Position numbers and translations under genes: made by a program
The notes under the pieces: generated by a model
The model's database searches: none
Told to the model about the DNA's origin: nothing
Seen by the model: only the letters and a program-made list of their open reading frames with translations
Part shown: piece after piece, positions 55,816 to 63,518 of the stretch
How the letters are laid out: each line of letters opens with the position of its first letter
Numbering within the stretch: the first letter of the stretch is position 1
NCBI GenBank assembly: GCA_963840665.1
Contig: CAWIZO010000001.1
Span: 186,001 to 250,000, forward strand
Reading direction: 5' to 3'
DNA from: DATFTE01 sp963840665
GTDB lineage: Bacteria; Acidobacteriota; Terriglobia; Terriglobales; Acidobacteriaceae
DNA: 64,000 nt

Positions 55816-57387
55816 CTACCTCAGGGCCTCCGCCACCTTCCCGCTGGCAATCAAATCGCTGATCTTCGCGAAGTCCTGATACATCACCCGGTCTTTGTCC
55901 ATGGTCGGACACACCGATCGGATCGCCGCGTGGGCCGCCTGGCACCGCTTGGAAGTTTTGAGTGGAGCAAGAAAGTCGAGCGCCTGCGCGGCCGCCATGG
56001 CTTCAATCGCCATCGCGTTGCGTGTGTTCTGAACGATACGCGTCAACTTGAGTGCCGCTCCCATTCCCATGGAAACAAAATCTTCTTTGTTGCCCGAGGT
56101 GGTAATTGAATCCACCGACGCCGGATGCGCCAGCACTTTATTCTCACTGGCCAGGGCGGCAGCTGTGACCTGAGGCATCATGAATCCCGAATTCAGGCCC
56201 GCACCGGCTGCGAGAAACGGCGGCAAGCCTTCGTTCAATGACGGATTCACCAGTCGCTCCAATCTTCTTTCGGAAATCCCCGCCAGCGCGCTTAGTGCTA
56301 TCCCGAGAAAATCTAGAGCGAACGCCACCGGCTCGCCGTGAAAATTTCCGCCCGAGATCACGTCGCCTTCGCCGTCTGCAATCTTGGGATTCTTCACAAA
56401 CACCAGCGGGTTATCGACGGCAGAGTTGAGTTCTGTCTCCATCACAGCGCGGCAATGCGCCAGCGTGTCACGCACCGCGCCGTGTACCTGCGGCATGCAG
56501 CGGAGCGAATACGCATCCTGCACTCGTCCGCAATCGCGATGCGACTCGCGAATCTGGCTGCCCTCGAGCATCTTGCGCAGGTTCGCCGCCGTCTTTAACT
56601 GCCCGGCATGCGGACGCGCTTTATGAATGCGCTCATCAAACGCCACATCCGTTCCCCGCAAAGCGTCGCAGACCATCGCACCAATCACATCGGCCGAATC
56701 AACGAGTGTTTCGGCCGCCAGCAGCGCGAGAATTCCCACTGCCAGCATCCCCTGCGTGCCGTTGATCAGAGAAATCGCCTCTTTCGCTTCGAGGACCAGT
56801 GGCTTCACCTGCGCAGAGCGCAAAGCATTCGCTGTGGGAATTCGCGCGCCCTTTTCATCCAGGCACTCGCCTTCGCCGATCAGCGCTAGTGCCAGATGCG
56901 CAAGGGGAGCCAAGTCGCCACTCGCACCTACGCTGCCTTGCGACGGCACCATGGGAGTGACACCACGGTTCAGCATCTCGCAGATGGTGTCGATGACAAT
57001 CGCGCGCACACCAGAGCAGCCCTTGGAAAGAGAATTGGCGCGCAACAACATCATTGCCCGAGTCTCGGGAATCGAAAGCGGATCTCCCACGCCCACGGAA
57101 TGCGAGCGCACCAGATTGACTTGCAATTCGCGAATCTGTGGACCCGCAATCTTGACGTCGCTGAGTTTGCCGACGCCGGTGGTAATGGCATAAGAGATCT
57201 TGTCATTAGCGACCAGCTTGTCGACCACGGTGCGGGCCCGGTTGACGGCCTCACGCGCCTCGGCCAACAGCAGCACGGGACGCCGCTCAAGGGCCACTTC
57301 CCGCACCGCCTCCAGCGTCAAATCGTTTCCGTTAATGTGCAAAGCTTGCAAAGGAACTCCAAGTAAAGGTCGCAGGCCGCCGGTCAT
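55816..57387 (-). CDS. hutH: Histidine ammonia-lyase
   Basis: Removes ammonia from histidine to give urocanate. The MIO prosthetic group forms from Ala-Ser-Gly at 155-157 (SQGSVGASGDLAPLAHLALA). Other motifs are TTGVGKLSDV, NLVRSHSVGVGDPLS and GTDVAFDERIHKARPHAGQ. The length (523 aa) is typical. The first codons come from a heptad repeat array, and the nominal ATG at 57387 has no ribosome site; a TTG at 57351, with GGAG just before it, is a better start candidate. No other hut gene is visible here. Confidence 0.9.
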   Translation of the reverse strand: MTGGLRPLLGVPLQALHINGNDLTLEAVREVALERRPVLLLAEAREAVNRARTVVDKLVANDKISYAITTGVGKLSDVKIAGPQIRELQVNLVRSHSVGVGDPLSIPETRAMMLLRANSLSKGCSGVRAIVIDTICEMLNRGVTPMVPSQGSVGASGDLAPLAHLALALIGEGECLDEKGARIPTANALRSAQVKPLVLEAKEAISLINGTQGMLAVGILALLAAETLVDSADVIGAMVCDALRGTDVAFDERIHKARPHAGQLKTAANLRKMLEGSQIRESHRDCGRVQDAYSLRCMPQVHGAVRDTLAHCRAVMETELNSAVDNPLVFVKNPKIADGEGDVISGGNFHGEPVAFALDFLGIALSALAGISERRLERLVNPSLNEGLPPFLAAGAGLNSGFMMPQVTAAALASENKVLAHPASVDSITTSGNKEDFVSMGMGAALKLTRIVQNTRNAMAIEAMAAAQALDFLAPLKTSKRCQAAHAAIRSVCPTMDKDRVMYQDFAKISDLIASGKVAEALR

Positions 57388-57430
57388 CGGTCGCCGGCCA
57401 CCTGCGACCGGAAACCCGCGACCGATGACT
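57368..57430. repeat. Degenerate 7-bp tandem repeat array at the hutH 5' end
   Basis: Nine 7-mers in register (GGTCGCA, GGCCGCC, GGTCATC, GGTCGCC, GGCCACC, TGCGACC, GGAAACC, CGCGACC, GATGACT). It fills the space between the thioesterase stop and hutH and contains the nominal hutH ATG. Confidence 0.75.
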
Positions 57431-57431
57431 T

Positions 57432-57854
57432 CTATCTTCCCGCAGCGCTCCGGAAAATCGCCATGTACTTTTCCGGGATCGCAGTAATCTTCATCTCGCG
57501 ATCGATCACGATGTGCGTGGTTTCGCCCTCAGCCAGCAGCGTATTATCTTCCGCCCGCAGCAACTCGTAGCCGAAATGCACCATGGATTCGCGCGCGTTC
57601 TTCAAATGCGTGCGCACAACGACTTCATCATCATACTTCGCGGGAGCCTTGTAGCGGCAGCGCGCATCCACGACCGCGATGAAGAATCCGTGCTCGCGCT
57701 CCATATCGCGATACGTCAGGCCCAATTGCCGCATGAACTCGACTCGCCCCACCTCGAACCAGATGAAGTGATTCGAGTGATAGACGACACCCATCTGATC
57801 GGTTTCGGCATAACGCACTCGCACCCGTGTCTCGCTAATCACCCGGGCGCTCAC
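57432..57854 (-). CDS. Acyl-CoA thioesterase, YbgC/4HBT family
   Basis: A 140-aa hot-dog-fold enzyme with the 4HBT catalytic pattern RVRYAETDQMGVVYHSNHFI (Asp and His) and VVDARCRYKAPAKYDDEVVV. It probably hydrolyses short or branched acyl-CoA. Its ATG overlaps the stop of the upstream enoyl-CoA hydratase by 4 bp (ATGA), so a role in the same acyl-CoA pathway is likely. Confidence 0.9.
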   Translation of the reverse strand: MSARVISETRVRVRYAETDQMGVVYHSNHFIWFEVGRVEFMRQLGLTYRDMEREHGFFIAVVDARCRYKAPAKYDDEVVVRTHLKNARESMVHFGYELLRAEDNTLLAEGETTHIVIDREMKITAIPEKYMAIFRSAAGR

Positions 57855-58633
57855 TGCCCGCTCCAGCGCGGCTTGCGCTTCTCGAGAAACGACGAAACCC
57901 CTTCGCGGAAATCGGCGGTCGTGCGAATGCGCGCATTTTCTTCAATCGCCGCCGCAAATTGCTCGTCGAGTTGCTTGTCGAGATATCCGTTGATCAGCTT
58001 CTTGGTGACGCGCAGCGACGTAGGACTGTTCTCGGTGATTTGCCCCGCCAATTCGCGAGCCCGCGCCATTAGTTGCTCGGGAACGACTACTTCATTCACT
58101 AATCCGTAACGATGCGCCTCGGCCGCATCGAAAAGACGCCCGGTAAGAAGCAGGTCGCGCGCAATTTTATGTCCCACTTGCCAGACCAGAATCGCAGACA
58201 CAATCGCCGGAACAAATCCGATACGCACTTCGGTATAGCCGAACTTTGCTTCGGGAACAGCGAGAGTGAAGTCGCACATCGCGGCGATACCCGTACCTCC
58301 GGCAATCGCCGCGCCGTTCACCGCCGCAATCGTCGGCTGGGGGAATTCGTAAATCCGCCGGAAGAGCTGCGCCATCCGCGCCGAGTCTTTCAGATTCTCG
58401 TCATGCGTCTTGCCGAGCAAAGACTTGAGTTCGTCAAGATCCATGCCGGCGCAAAACGCCTTACCAGCGCCGGTGATGATAACGACCTGCGACGCCGAGC
58501 GCTCGATCTCATCCAGCACCGCAAGCAACTCGCTCACCAACGCGAAGCTGATCGCATTGCGCTTGTCGGGACGGTTGAGCGTGATAAGCGCGATGCTCTG
58601 TTCAAACGCTAGTTCGAGAGTCTGATATCCCAT
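57851..58633 (-). CDS. Enoyl-CoA hydratase/isomerase, probable methylglutaconyl-CoA hydratase
   Basis: A 260-aa crotonase-fold enzyme: LNRPDKRNAISFALVSELL, oxyanion-hole segments AFCAGMDLDEL and AIAGGTGIAAMCDF, and catalytic Glu in FGYTEVRIGFVP. Neighbouring HMG-CoA lyase and acyl-CoA carboxylase genes suggest 3-methylglutaconyl-CoA as substrate (leucine breakdown); the assignment comes from context. It is coupled to the thioesterase gene. Confidence 0.88.
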   Translation of the reverse strand: MGYQTLELAFEQSIALITLNRPDKRNAISFALVSELLAVLDEIERSASQVVIITGAGKAFCAGMDLDELKSLLGKTHDENLKDSARMAQLFRRIYEFPQPTIAAVNGAAIAGGTGIAAMCDFTLAVPEAKFGYTEVRIGFVPAIVSAILVWQVGHKIARDLLLTGRLFDAAEAHRYGLVNEVVVPEQLMARARELAGQITENSPTSLRVTKKLINGYLDKQLDEQFAAAIEENARIRTTADFREGVSSFLEKRKPRWSGQ

Positions 58634-58658
58634 TTCTAATTTGTCATCCTGGAAAGCT

Positions 58659-58693
58659 GAGGTCCGAGGTCTGCCGTCCGAGGTCCGCGCTCA
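58659..58693. repeat. Degenerate 7-bp tandem repeat array at the HMG-CoA lyase stop
   Basis: Five 7-mers in register (GAGGTCC, GAGGTCT, GCCGTCC, GAGGTCC, GCGCTCA). The last unit contributes the stop codon of the HMG-CoA lyase gene on the minus strand. Confidence 0.65.
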
Positions 58694-59569
58694 GTCCGCT
58701 GCCGTCGCGCCCGCGTACCGCGCCCCCATCTGCGCCGTGATTTTCAGCAGCGTATCCAGCGGCTTCAGCGGCGGCAACTCCGCTCCGCGCTCCTGCAGAA
58801 CTTTCAACACCGTCTCGGTTGGAATATTCCCAACCAGTGCATCCTGCGCAAACGGACAACCGCCAAGTCCTCCGAGCGCCGAATCAAACCTCCGGCAGCC
58901 CGCGTCATACGCTGCCAGAACCTTCTCCGCCGCCTGCTCAGGACGGCTGTGCAGATGTACGCCGATTTCAAGATAGTCGAACTTCGCGAGCACCGTGCCC
59001 ACCAACTCGCGAACTTGCGCGGCGCTCGCCATGCCTACCGTGTCGGCGAGCGAAATCATCTTCACACCGTACGACTCGAGCAGATCGATAGCATCGACCA
59101 CCTCTCCGGCATTCCACGGATCCCCATACGGATTGCCGAACGCCATCGAAATATAAACAACCGTATCGAGTCCGCCCTCTTCTCCCTTGTTCTTGATCTT
59201 CTCCAGTTCGTCGATTGCTTCATCGAGCGTCTGCCGCTGGTTGTTCTGCAGGAAAGTAGGCGACACCGAGTAGGGAAATCCCAGCGTCCGCACGGCGTTC
59301 GTATTGATCGCCCGCTGCGCGCCCTTCTCGTTAACCACGATACCGATGACCTCGACATCGTCCGGCGGATCAAGCTCTTTCAACACTTCTTCCGAATCCG
59401 CCATCTGCGGCACGGCTTTCGGAGACACAAAAGATGCCGCATCGATATGCTTGAAACCCGCGTTGATCAAGGCTTTCAGATACTCGACTTTGATGTCGGC
59501 GGGAATCTGCCCCTTCAACCCCTGCCACGCATCGCGCGGACATTCAATTAACTTCACAGCACTTAGCAT
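58691..59569 (-). CDS. mvaB: Hydroxymethylglutaryl-CoA lyase
   Basis: Cleaves HMG-CoA to acetoacetate and acetyl-CoA, the last step of leucine catabolism. It is a TIM barrel of the HMGL family: ECPRDAWQGLKG, HIDAASFVSPKAVPQMADSE, LADTVGMA, and the active-site loop GGLGGCPFAQDALVGN with its catalytic Cys and glycine-rich loop. 292 aa, typical. The nominal ATG lies inside a heptad array (59553-59594); a GTG five codons later is a possible alternative. It follows the carboxylase gene on the same strand. Confidence 0.92.
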   Translation of the reverse strand: MLSAVKLIECPRDAWQGLKGQIPADIKVEYLKALINAGFKHIDAASFVSPKAVPQMADSEEVLKELDPPDDVEVIGIVVNEKGAQRAINTNAVRTLGFPYSVSPTFLQNNQRQTLDEAIDELEKIKNKGEEGGLDTVVYISMAFGNPYGDPWNAGEVVDAIDLLESYGVKMISLADTVGMASAAQVRELVGTVLAKFDYLEIGVHLHSRPEQAAEKVLAAYDAGCRRFDSALGGLGGCPFAQDALVGNIPTETVLKVLQERGAELPPLKPLDTLLKITAQMGARYAGATAAD

Positions 59570-59594
59570 TTAGCACTTAGCCTTTAGCCAAACC
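59553..59594. repeat. Degenerate 7-bp tandem repeat array at the HMG-CoA lyase start
   Basis: Six 7-mers in register (TTCACAG, CACTTAG, CATTTAG, CACTTAG, CCTTTAG, CCAAACC). The third unit supplies the start codon (CAT on the plus strand). Confidence 0.7.
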
Positions 59595-59608
59595 TGACCG
59601 TAGTAACT

Positions 59609-59690
59609 CTTGTCGTCCTGAAACAAGCGAAGGATCCACTTTCTCTATCTTTAAATCCGCGTTCATCCGCGTAAATGCGTGGCCAAGAAG
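59609..59690. repeat. Intergenic GTCATCCTGA-like and ATCCGCGT-like repeat remnants
   Basis: A TTGTCGTCCTGAAACAAGCG stretch followed by AAGGATC, and a second stretch with ATCCGCGTT and ATCCGCGTA units, match widespread short intergenic repeat motifs. There is no coding potential. Confidence 0.4.
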
Positions 59691-61391
59691 TTAGGTTTGC
59701 AGCACTCCAACCTTAAACTCAGCCACGTCGGGATTCAGCGCCGCCGCCTCAAGCGCCTGCGTGATCGCATCCCGCGTCTCGACAGGATCGATAATCTTGT
59801 CGATCCACAATCTGGCCGCTCCGTACCGCGGGTCAGTCTGCTCGTCGTAGGTTCTTTTGGTCGACTCGTACAGCTCTTTCTTCTCTTCATCGCTAAGCTT
59901 CTTACCGCCGCGTTCCAATTGCTTCACCTTGATTTCGACCAATGTCCCCGCCGCCGAGTCACCGCTCATGACCGCGTAGCGTGCCGTCGGCCAGGCAAAC
60001 ATAAATCGCGGATCGTACGCTTTCCCGCACATGGCATAGTGTCCTGCGCCAAACGATCCGCCGACGATCACCGTGATCTTCGGCACGACAGAATTCGATA
60101 CCGCGTTCACCATCTTCGCTCCTGCTTTGATGATGCCCGACCACTCGGCGTCGCGTCCCACCATGAACCCGTTCACATCATGAAAGAAGATCAGCGGAAT
60201 CAGGTTCTGGTTGCAGTCCATAATGAAGCGAGCCGCTTTTTCCGCCGACTCCGTATAAATCACGCCGCCGAACTCAACTCGCTTGTGGCCTTCGTGGTCG
60301 GTCTGCTGCGCGTGCAGCTTCTGGTTGGCGACAATGCCGACGGCAAATCCGCCAATGCGCGCATAGCCACAAAGTATCGTCTTGCCATACTCAGCCTTGT
60401 ATTCATCGAAGCGGCTGCCGTCCACAATGCGTGCCAGCACTTCTTTCATGTCATAAGGACGCGCCGGCGATGAATCGTAAATCCCGTAAATTTCTTCCGC
60501 GGCGAATGCCGGAGCATCGGGCTTCTTGCGGTCCCAGGGAGAGAGCCTGCGGTATCCCCACTTCTCGACAATTGCGCGAATGCGGGCCAGACACGCTTCA
60601 TCATTCGGTTCGCGGAAGTCCACCGTCCCGCTGATCGCCGAATGCATGGCCGCACCGCCCAGTTCTTCCGAGGTATATTTCTGCCCGATGGCCGCCTGCA
60701 CCAATGCTGGGCCGGCGAGAAAAAGCCCGCTGCCATCGGTCATCAGCACGTGATCGCACATGACGGGAAGATACCCACCACCCGCCACGCACATGCCCAT
60801 AATGGCCGCGATCTGCGAAATGCCCATCGCCGACATCACAGCGTTGTTGCGAAACACGCGCCCAAAATCATCGGTATCGGGAAAGACATCTTCCTGCAAG
60901 GGAAGAAACACTCCGGCAGAATCGACCAGGTAAATCGTAGGAACGCGGTTCTCGATCGCGATATTCTGCGCGCGAATCACTTTCTTCGACGTCATGGGGA
61001 AAAACGCCCCCGCCTTCACCGTGGCGTCATTGGCAATAATCATGACCAGCCGCGTGTGGATTCGCGCCAGGCCAGTGATCACGCCCGCCGAAGCCGCCCC
61101 GCCCCATTCTTCGTACATGCCATAGGCCGCATACATCCCCAGCTCAAAGAAGCTGCCAGGATCGACCAGCCGCTGAATGCGTTCGCGCGCGGTCAGCCGC
61201 CCCTTGGAGTGCTGGCTCTCGATCGCCTTCTGCCCTCCGCCTTCGCAAATCTTTTCGCCTTCATTGCGCACCTGCGAAACCAGGTCAGCTAGAAAGCGCA
61301 TGTTGGCCTCAAAGCGCGCGGAAGTGGGGTCCACCTTGGAGGTTAGTACGGTGGAAGTCGAAGGAGCGAGAGTCTCGGTACGGTCAGCCAT
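59691..61391 (-). CDS. mccB: Acyl-CoA carboxylase carboxyltransferase (beta) subunit, probable methylcrotonoyl-CoA carboxylase
   Basis: A 566-aa carboxyltransferase that moves CO2 from biotin to an acyl-CoA. Motifs are GKLTARER-like SKGRLTARERIQRLVDPG, GQKYTSEELGGAAMHSAISG, and VNGFMVGRDAEWSGIIKAGA, matching MCC-beta more than propionyl-CoA carboxylase; context with HMG-CoA lyase supports leucine catabolism. The partner biotin carboxylase/BCCP (alpha) chain is not in the window and could be encoded elsewhere. The start ATG at 61391 lacks a strong ribosome site. Confidence 0.9.
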   Translation of the reverse strand: MADRTETLAPSTSTVLTSKVDPTSARFEANMRFLADLVSQVRNEGEKICEGGGQKAIESQHSKGRLTARERIQRLVDPGSFFELGMYAAYGMYEEWGGAASAGVITGLARIHTRLVMIIANDATVKAGAFFPMTSKKVIRAQNIAIENRVPTIYLVDSAGVFLPLQEDVFPDTDDFGRVFRNNAVMSAMGISQIAAIMGMCVAGGGYLPVMCDHVLMTDGSGLFLAGPALVQAAIGQKYTSEELGGAAMHSAISGTVDFREPNDEACLARIRAIVEKWGYRRLSPWDRKKPDAPAFAAEEIYGIYDSSPARPYDMKEVLARIVDGSRFDEYKAEYGKTILCGYARIGGFAVGIVANQKLHAQQTDHEGHKRVEFGGVIYTESAEKAARFIMDCNQNLIPLIFFHDVNGFMVGRDAEWSGIIKAGAKMVNAVSNSVVPKITVIVGGSFGAGHYAMCGKAYDPRFMFAWPTARYAVMSGDSAAGTLVEIKVKQLERGGKKLSDEEKKELYESTKRTYDEQTDPRYGAARLWIDKIIDPVETRDAITQALEAAALNPDVAEFKVGVLQT

Positions 61392-61457
61392 GGGTCGTAA
61401 TCCGCAAACAGACTACGGTATATCAGCCGTGTAGAAAGGCGCAAACGGCAAACCAGC

Positions 61458-61566
61458 ACACAGACACAGAGGCCAAAAGAATATAGCCATTGTCATTCCG
61501 ACCGAAGGGAGGAATGTGCAGTTTTCCAGCCTCGAAGATTTCTGTTACCCTGCGTCTCTGTGGTGA
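61458..61566. repeat. Intergenic element with CACAGAG-type ends and a GTCATTCCGA-like core
   Basis: CACACAGACACAGAGGCC at the left, TGTCATTCCGACCGAAGGGA plus GGAATGTGCA in the middle (61491-61520), and CCTGCGTCTCTGTGGTG at the right. It resembles the 53158-53290 element. The right end supplies the last codons and stop of the short crotonase gene. Confidence 0.5.
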
Positions 61567-62132
61567 ATACGTTCTGCGGCTTCGGCCAAGGGATCCTCTA
61601 CCACCGCGTCCACCAGTCCGATGCGCCAAGCCTCGACTGCATGAATCTTCTCCGCTGCCACAAACATTTCGAGCGCCTTAGCTTTCCCCACCAACCGCGG
61701 CAGCCGCTGCGTTCCGCCCCAACCGGTGATCAATCCCAGCGCCGCCCCGCGATGTCCAAAGACGGCATGAGGCGAAGCAATCCGGCCATGACACGCCAAC
61801 GCCAGATCCAGCCCGCCACCCATGCAATAACCATGAATTGCCGCATACGCGGGAGCAGGGAAGTTCTCAATCGCATTCATCAGAGCCTGCCCCATCTTCG
61901 AGAACTCATACGCCGCAGGACCGGTTAGCGCGGCGATCTCGCGCAAATCCGCCCCGGCAGAAAAGAATTTGGGATTCCCCGTGATCACCAGAGGCCGCGC
62001 CTCGGCAGCCATCTCAGACACTGCTTCCGTCAGCGCAAGCACACACGCCCGCGTCAGCCGGTTGGTTGGGTCCTCCGAATACAACTGCAGCACGCGAAGG
62101 TTTCCGAGAGTCTCTATCTGATAGAAACGCAT
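61545..62132 (-). CDS. Enoyl-CoA hydratase/isomerase family protein, shortened C-terminus
   Basis: A crotonase-fold protein of only 195 aa (family about 260). The core is intact: TGNPKFFSAGADLREIAALT, AIHGYCMGGGLDLALACHGR and FGHRGAALGLITGWGGTQRL. The usual C-terminal helices are missing. The final residues (IHHRDAG) and the stop come from the adjacent repeat element, so insertion of that element probably truncated the gene. It may be inactive or trimer-defective. Confidence 0.8.
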   Translation of the reverse strand: MRFYQIETLGNLRVLQLYSEDPTNRLTRACVLALTEAVSEMAAEARPLVITGNPKFFSAGADLREIAALTGPAAYEFSKMGQALMNAIENFPAPAYAAIHGYCMGGGLDLALACHGRIASPHAVFGHRGAALGLITGWGGTQRLPRLVGKAKALEMFVAAEKIHAVEAWRIGLVDAVVEDPLAEAAERIHHRDAG

Positions 62133-62142
62133 GTGCTCTAGA

Positions 62143-62205
62143 GCTTTTAGCTTTTAGCTCTTAGCCCTTAGCAAAACCGGAAAGCTAGGTGCTAACGGCT
62201 AAGGG
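62143..62205. repeat. Degenerate 7-bp tandem repeat array between crotonase and hypothetical gene
   Basis: Nine 7-mers in register, beginning GCTTTTA, GCTTTTA, GCTCTTA, GCCCTTA and ending CTAGGTG, CTAACGG, CTAAGGG. The last unit contains the stop codon of the gene at 62199. Confidence 0.75.
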
Positions 62206-62930
62206 CTGCGTTCGATCCACCGCTCCAACCGGCAGCCATCCTCTTCCAACAAAAATGTCCCCACCCCAAAACATTCACCGAAGATGCGATGTGACACGGG
62301 ATCTCTGGCTGCCCTTGTGATCCATTGTTCGCCCACCCGATATTGTGCCGCTGTGAACCACCGCTGCGGTAGCACTTCCACTAGCCCGGCATGCGGATAA
62401 AACACAAACAGCGCAAACGCGGGATCATCGTTGCTCATGGCTTTGTAGCTGGTCGGAACAATCAACTCCTCGACGGTCGCCAGCTCCGGAGGAACTTCGA
62501 TCTTGTGGGTTCCTTCTCCCAGGCCCAGGGGCACTTCGAAATCCGCAACCGGTTCCGTGTGCGCGTAAATGCGGTCGGCCGATTGTTTGAACCATCCCGC
62601 AATCTCTGCCAAGTCAAACGCCTTTAGCGTATCCGGATCAAAGCACGTCAGCCGCAAGCCACGGCCCTCAGGACACCAAACTCCCAAATTCGATGGCGGC
62701 ACCAGAAAGGGACGGCAATACGTATTTAACGCCAGCCGTGGCTTCGAAGGCTCCTGCTCCAACGCCAGCGTGACCACATAAGGCAGCGGCCCTTCATCGC
62801 CTTGATGAGTCCAGACGAACCGTTGCCCAGCGACCGAAGTCAGTGGAGGGAATGTTTTCCAATACCATGAAGAAGGGCCAATTGTCTTGGAAAGAATATC
62901 GCGAAGAAGAGAAGCGTTGATTTCTGACAT
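62199..62930 (-). CDS. Hypothetical protein in the acyl-CoA gene cluster
   Basis: A 243-aa soluble protein without a recognised family. It is rich in aromatic and proline residues (GPSSWYWKTFPPLTSVAGQR, FVFYPHAGLVEVLPQRWFTA, WITRAARDPVSHRIFGECFG). Its ATG overlaps the stop of the B12-binding subunit gene by one base (TGATG), so the two are co-translated and may share a pathway. The 3' end lies in a heptad repeat array. Confidence 0.65.
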   Translation of the reverse strand: MSEINASLLRDILSKTIGPSSWYWKTFPPLTSVAGQRFVWTHQGDEGPLPYVVTLALEQEPSKPRLALNTYCRPFLVPPSNLGVWCPEGRGLRLTCFDPDTLKAFDLAEIAGWFKQSADRIYAHTEPVADFEVPLGLGEGTHKIEVPPELATVEELIVPTSYKAMSNDDPAFALFVFYPHAGLVEVLPQRWFTAAQYRVGEQWITRAARDPVSHRIFGECFGVGTFLLEEDGCRLERWIERSP

Positions 62931-63352
62931 CAGCCGGCTGCCGGAACGCCGCGCGGCTTCACGTTGCTGCGAATAAATTGGACAATGTTGTCCATCGCCG
63001 TGCCCGGCTGAAAAATTGCGGCCACGCCGCCCTTCTTGAGAGCCTCTACATCCTGATCCGGGATAATGCCGCCCACCAGCACCAGCACGTCGTCCATCTT
63101 GTTCTGCTTCAGCAGGTCCATGACTCGCGGAACGATCGCATTGTGCGCACCCGACAGAATCGACAACCCGATCACGTGCACATCTTCCTGCAGCGCGGCA
63201 TTGACGATCATCTCCGGCGTTTGCCGCAACCCGGTGTAAATCACTTCCATCCCAGCATCGCGTAGCGCACGCGCAATCACCTTGGCTCCGCGATCATGCC
63301 CGTCTAGTCCGGGCTTGGCCACCAGCACGCGAATTTTCGCTTCGTCCGCCAT
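62930..63352 (-). CDS. Cobalamin-binding subunit of methylmalonyl-CoA mutase type
   Basis: A 140-aa stand-alone B12-binding domain. The cobalamin-ligating motif DGHDRG (in KPGLDGHDRGAKVIA), GLSILSGAHNAIVPRVMDLL and LVGGIIPDQDVEALKKGGVA match the C-terminal domain of methylmalonyl-CoA mutase. The catalytic large subunit is not in the window. It probably links branched-chain or propionyl-CoA products to succinyl-CoA. It is coupled to the hypothetical gene downstream. Confidence 0.9.
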   Translation of the reverse strand: MADEAKIRVLVAKPGLDGHDRGAKVIARALRDAGMEVIYTGLRQTPEMIVNAALQEDVHVIGLSILSGAHNAIVPRVMDLLKQNKMDDVLVLVGGIIPDQDVEALKKGGVAAIFQPGTAMDNIVQFIRSNVKPRGVPAAG

Positions 63353-63357
63353 GGATC

Positions 63358-63510
63358 AATTTAACCACAAAGGACACCAAGGGTCACGAACCAAGCAGAA
63401 ACCAAAAGACATAGCAGGACCGCCGTGGGAAATCAGCTTACGGGAGGTTTCTCCGCGTCCTCTGCGCATCCTCAGCGAACTTTGCGGTAAAAGCTTTGTC
63501 TTTCTTGGAA
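63358..63510. repeat. Intergenic repeat element with 9-bp micro-repeats
   Basis: ACCACAAAG, GACACCAAG, GGTCACGAA at the left and CTCCGCGTC, CTCTGCGCATC, CTCAGCGAA, CTTTGCGGT at the right form a loose inverted, period-9 element between the B12-subunit gene and the glycosylase gene. Confidence 0.5.
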
Positions 63511-63518
63511 CACAGCCA

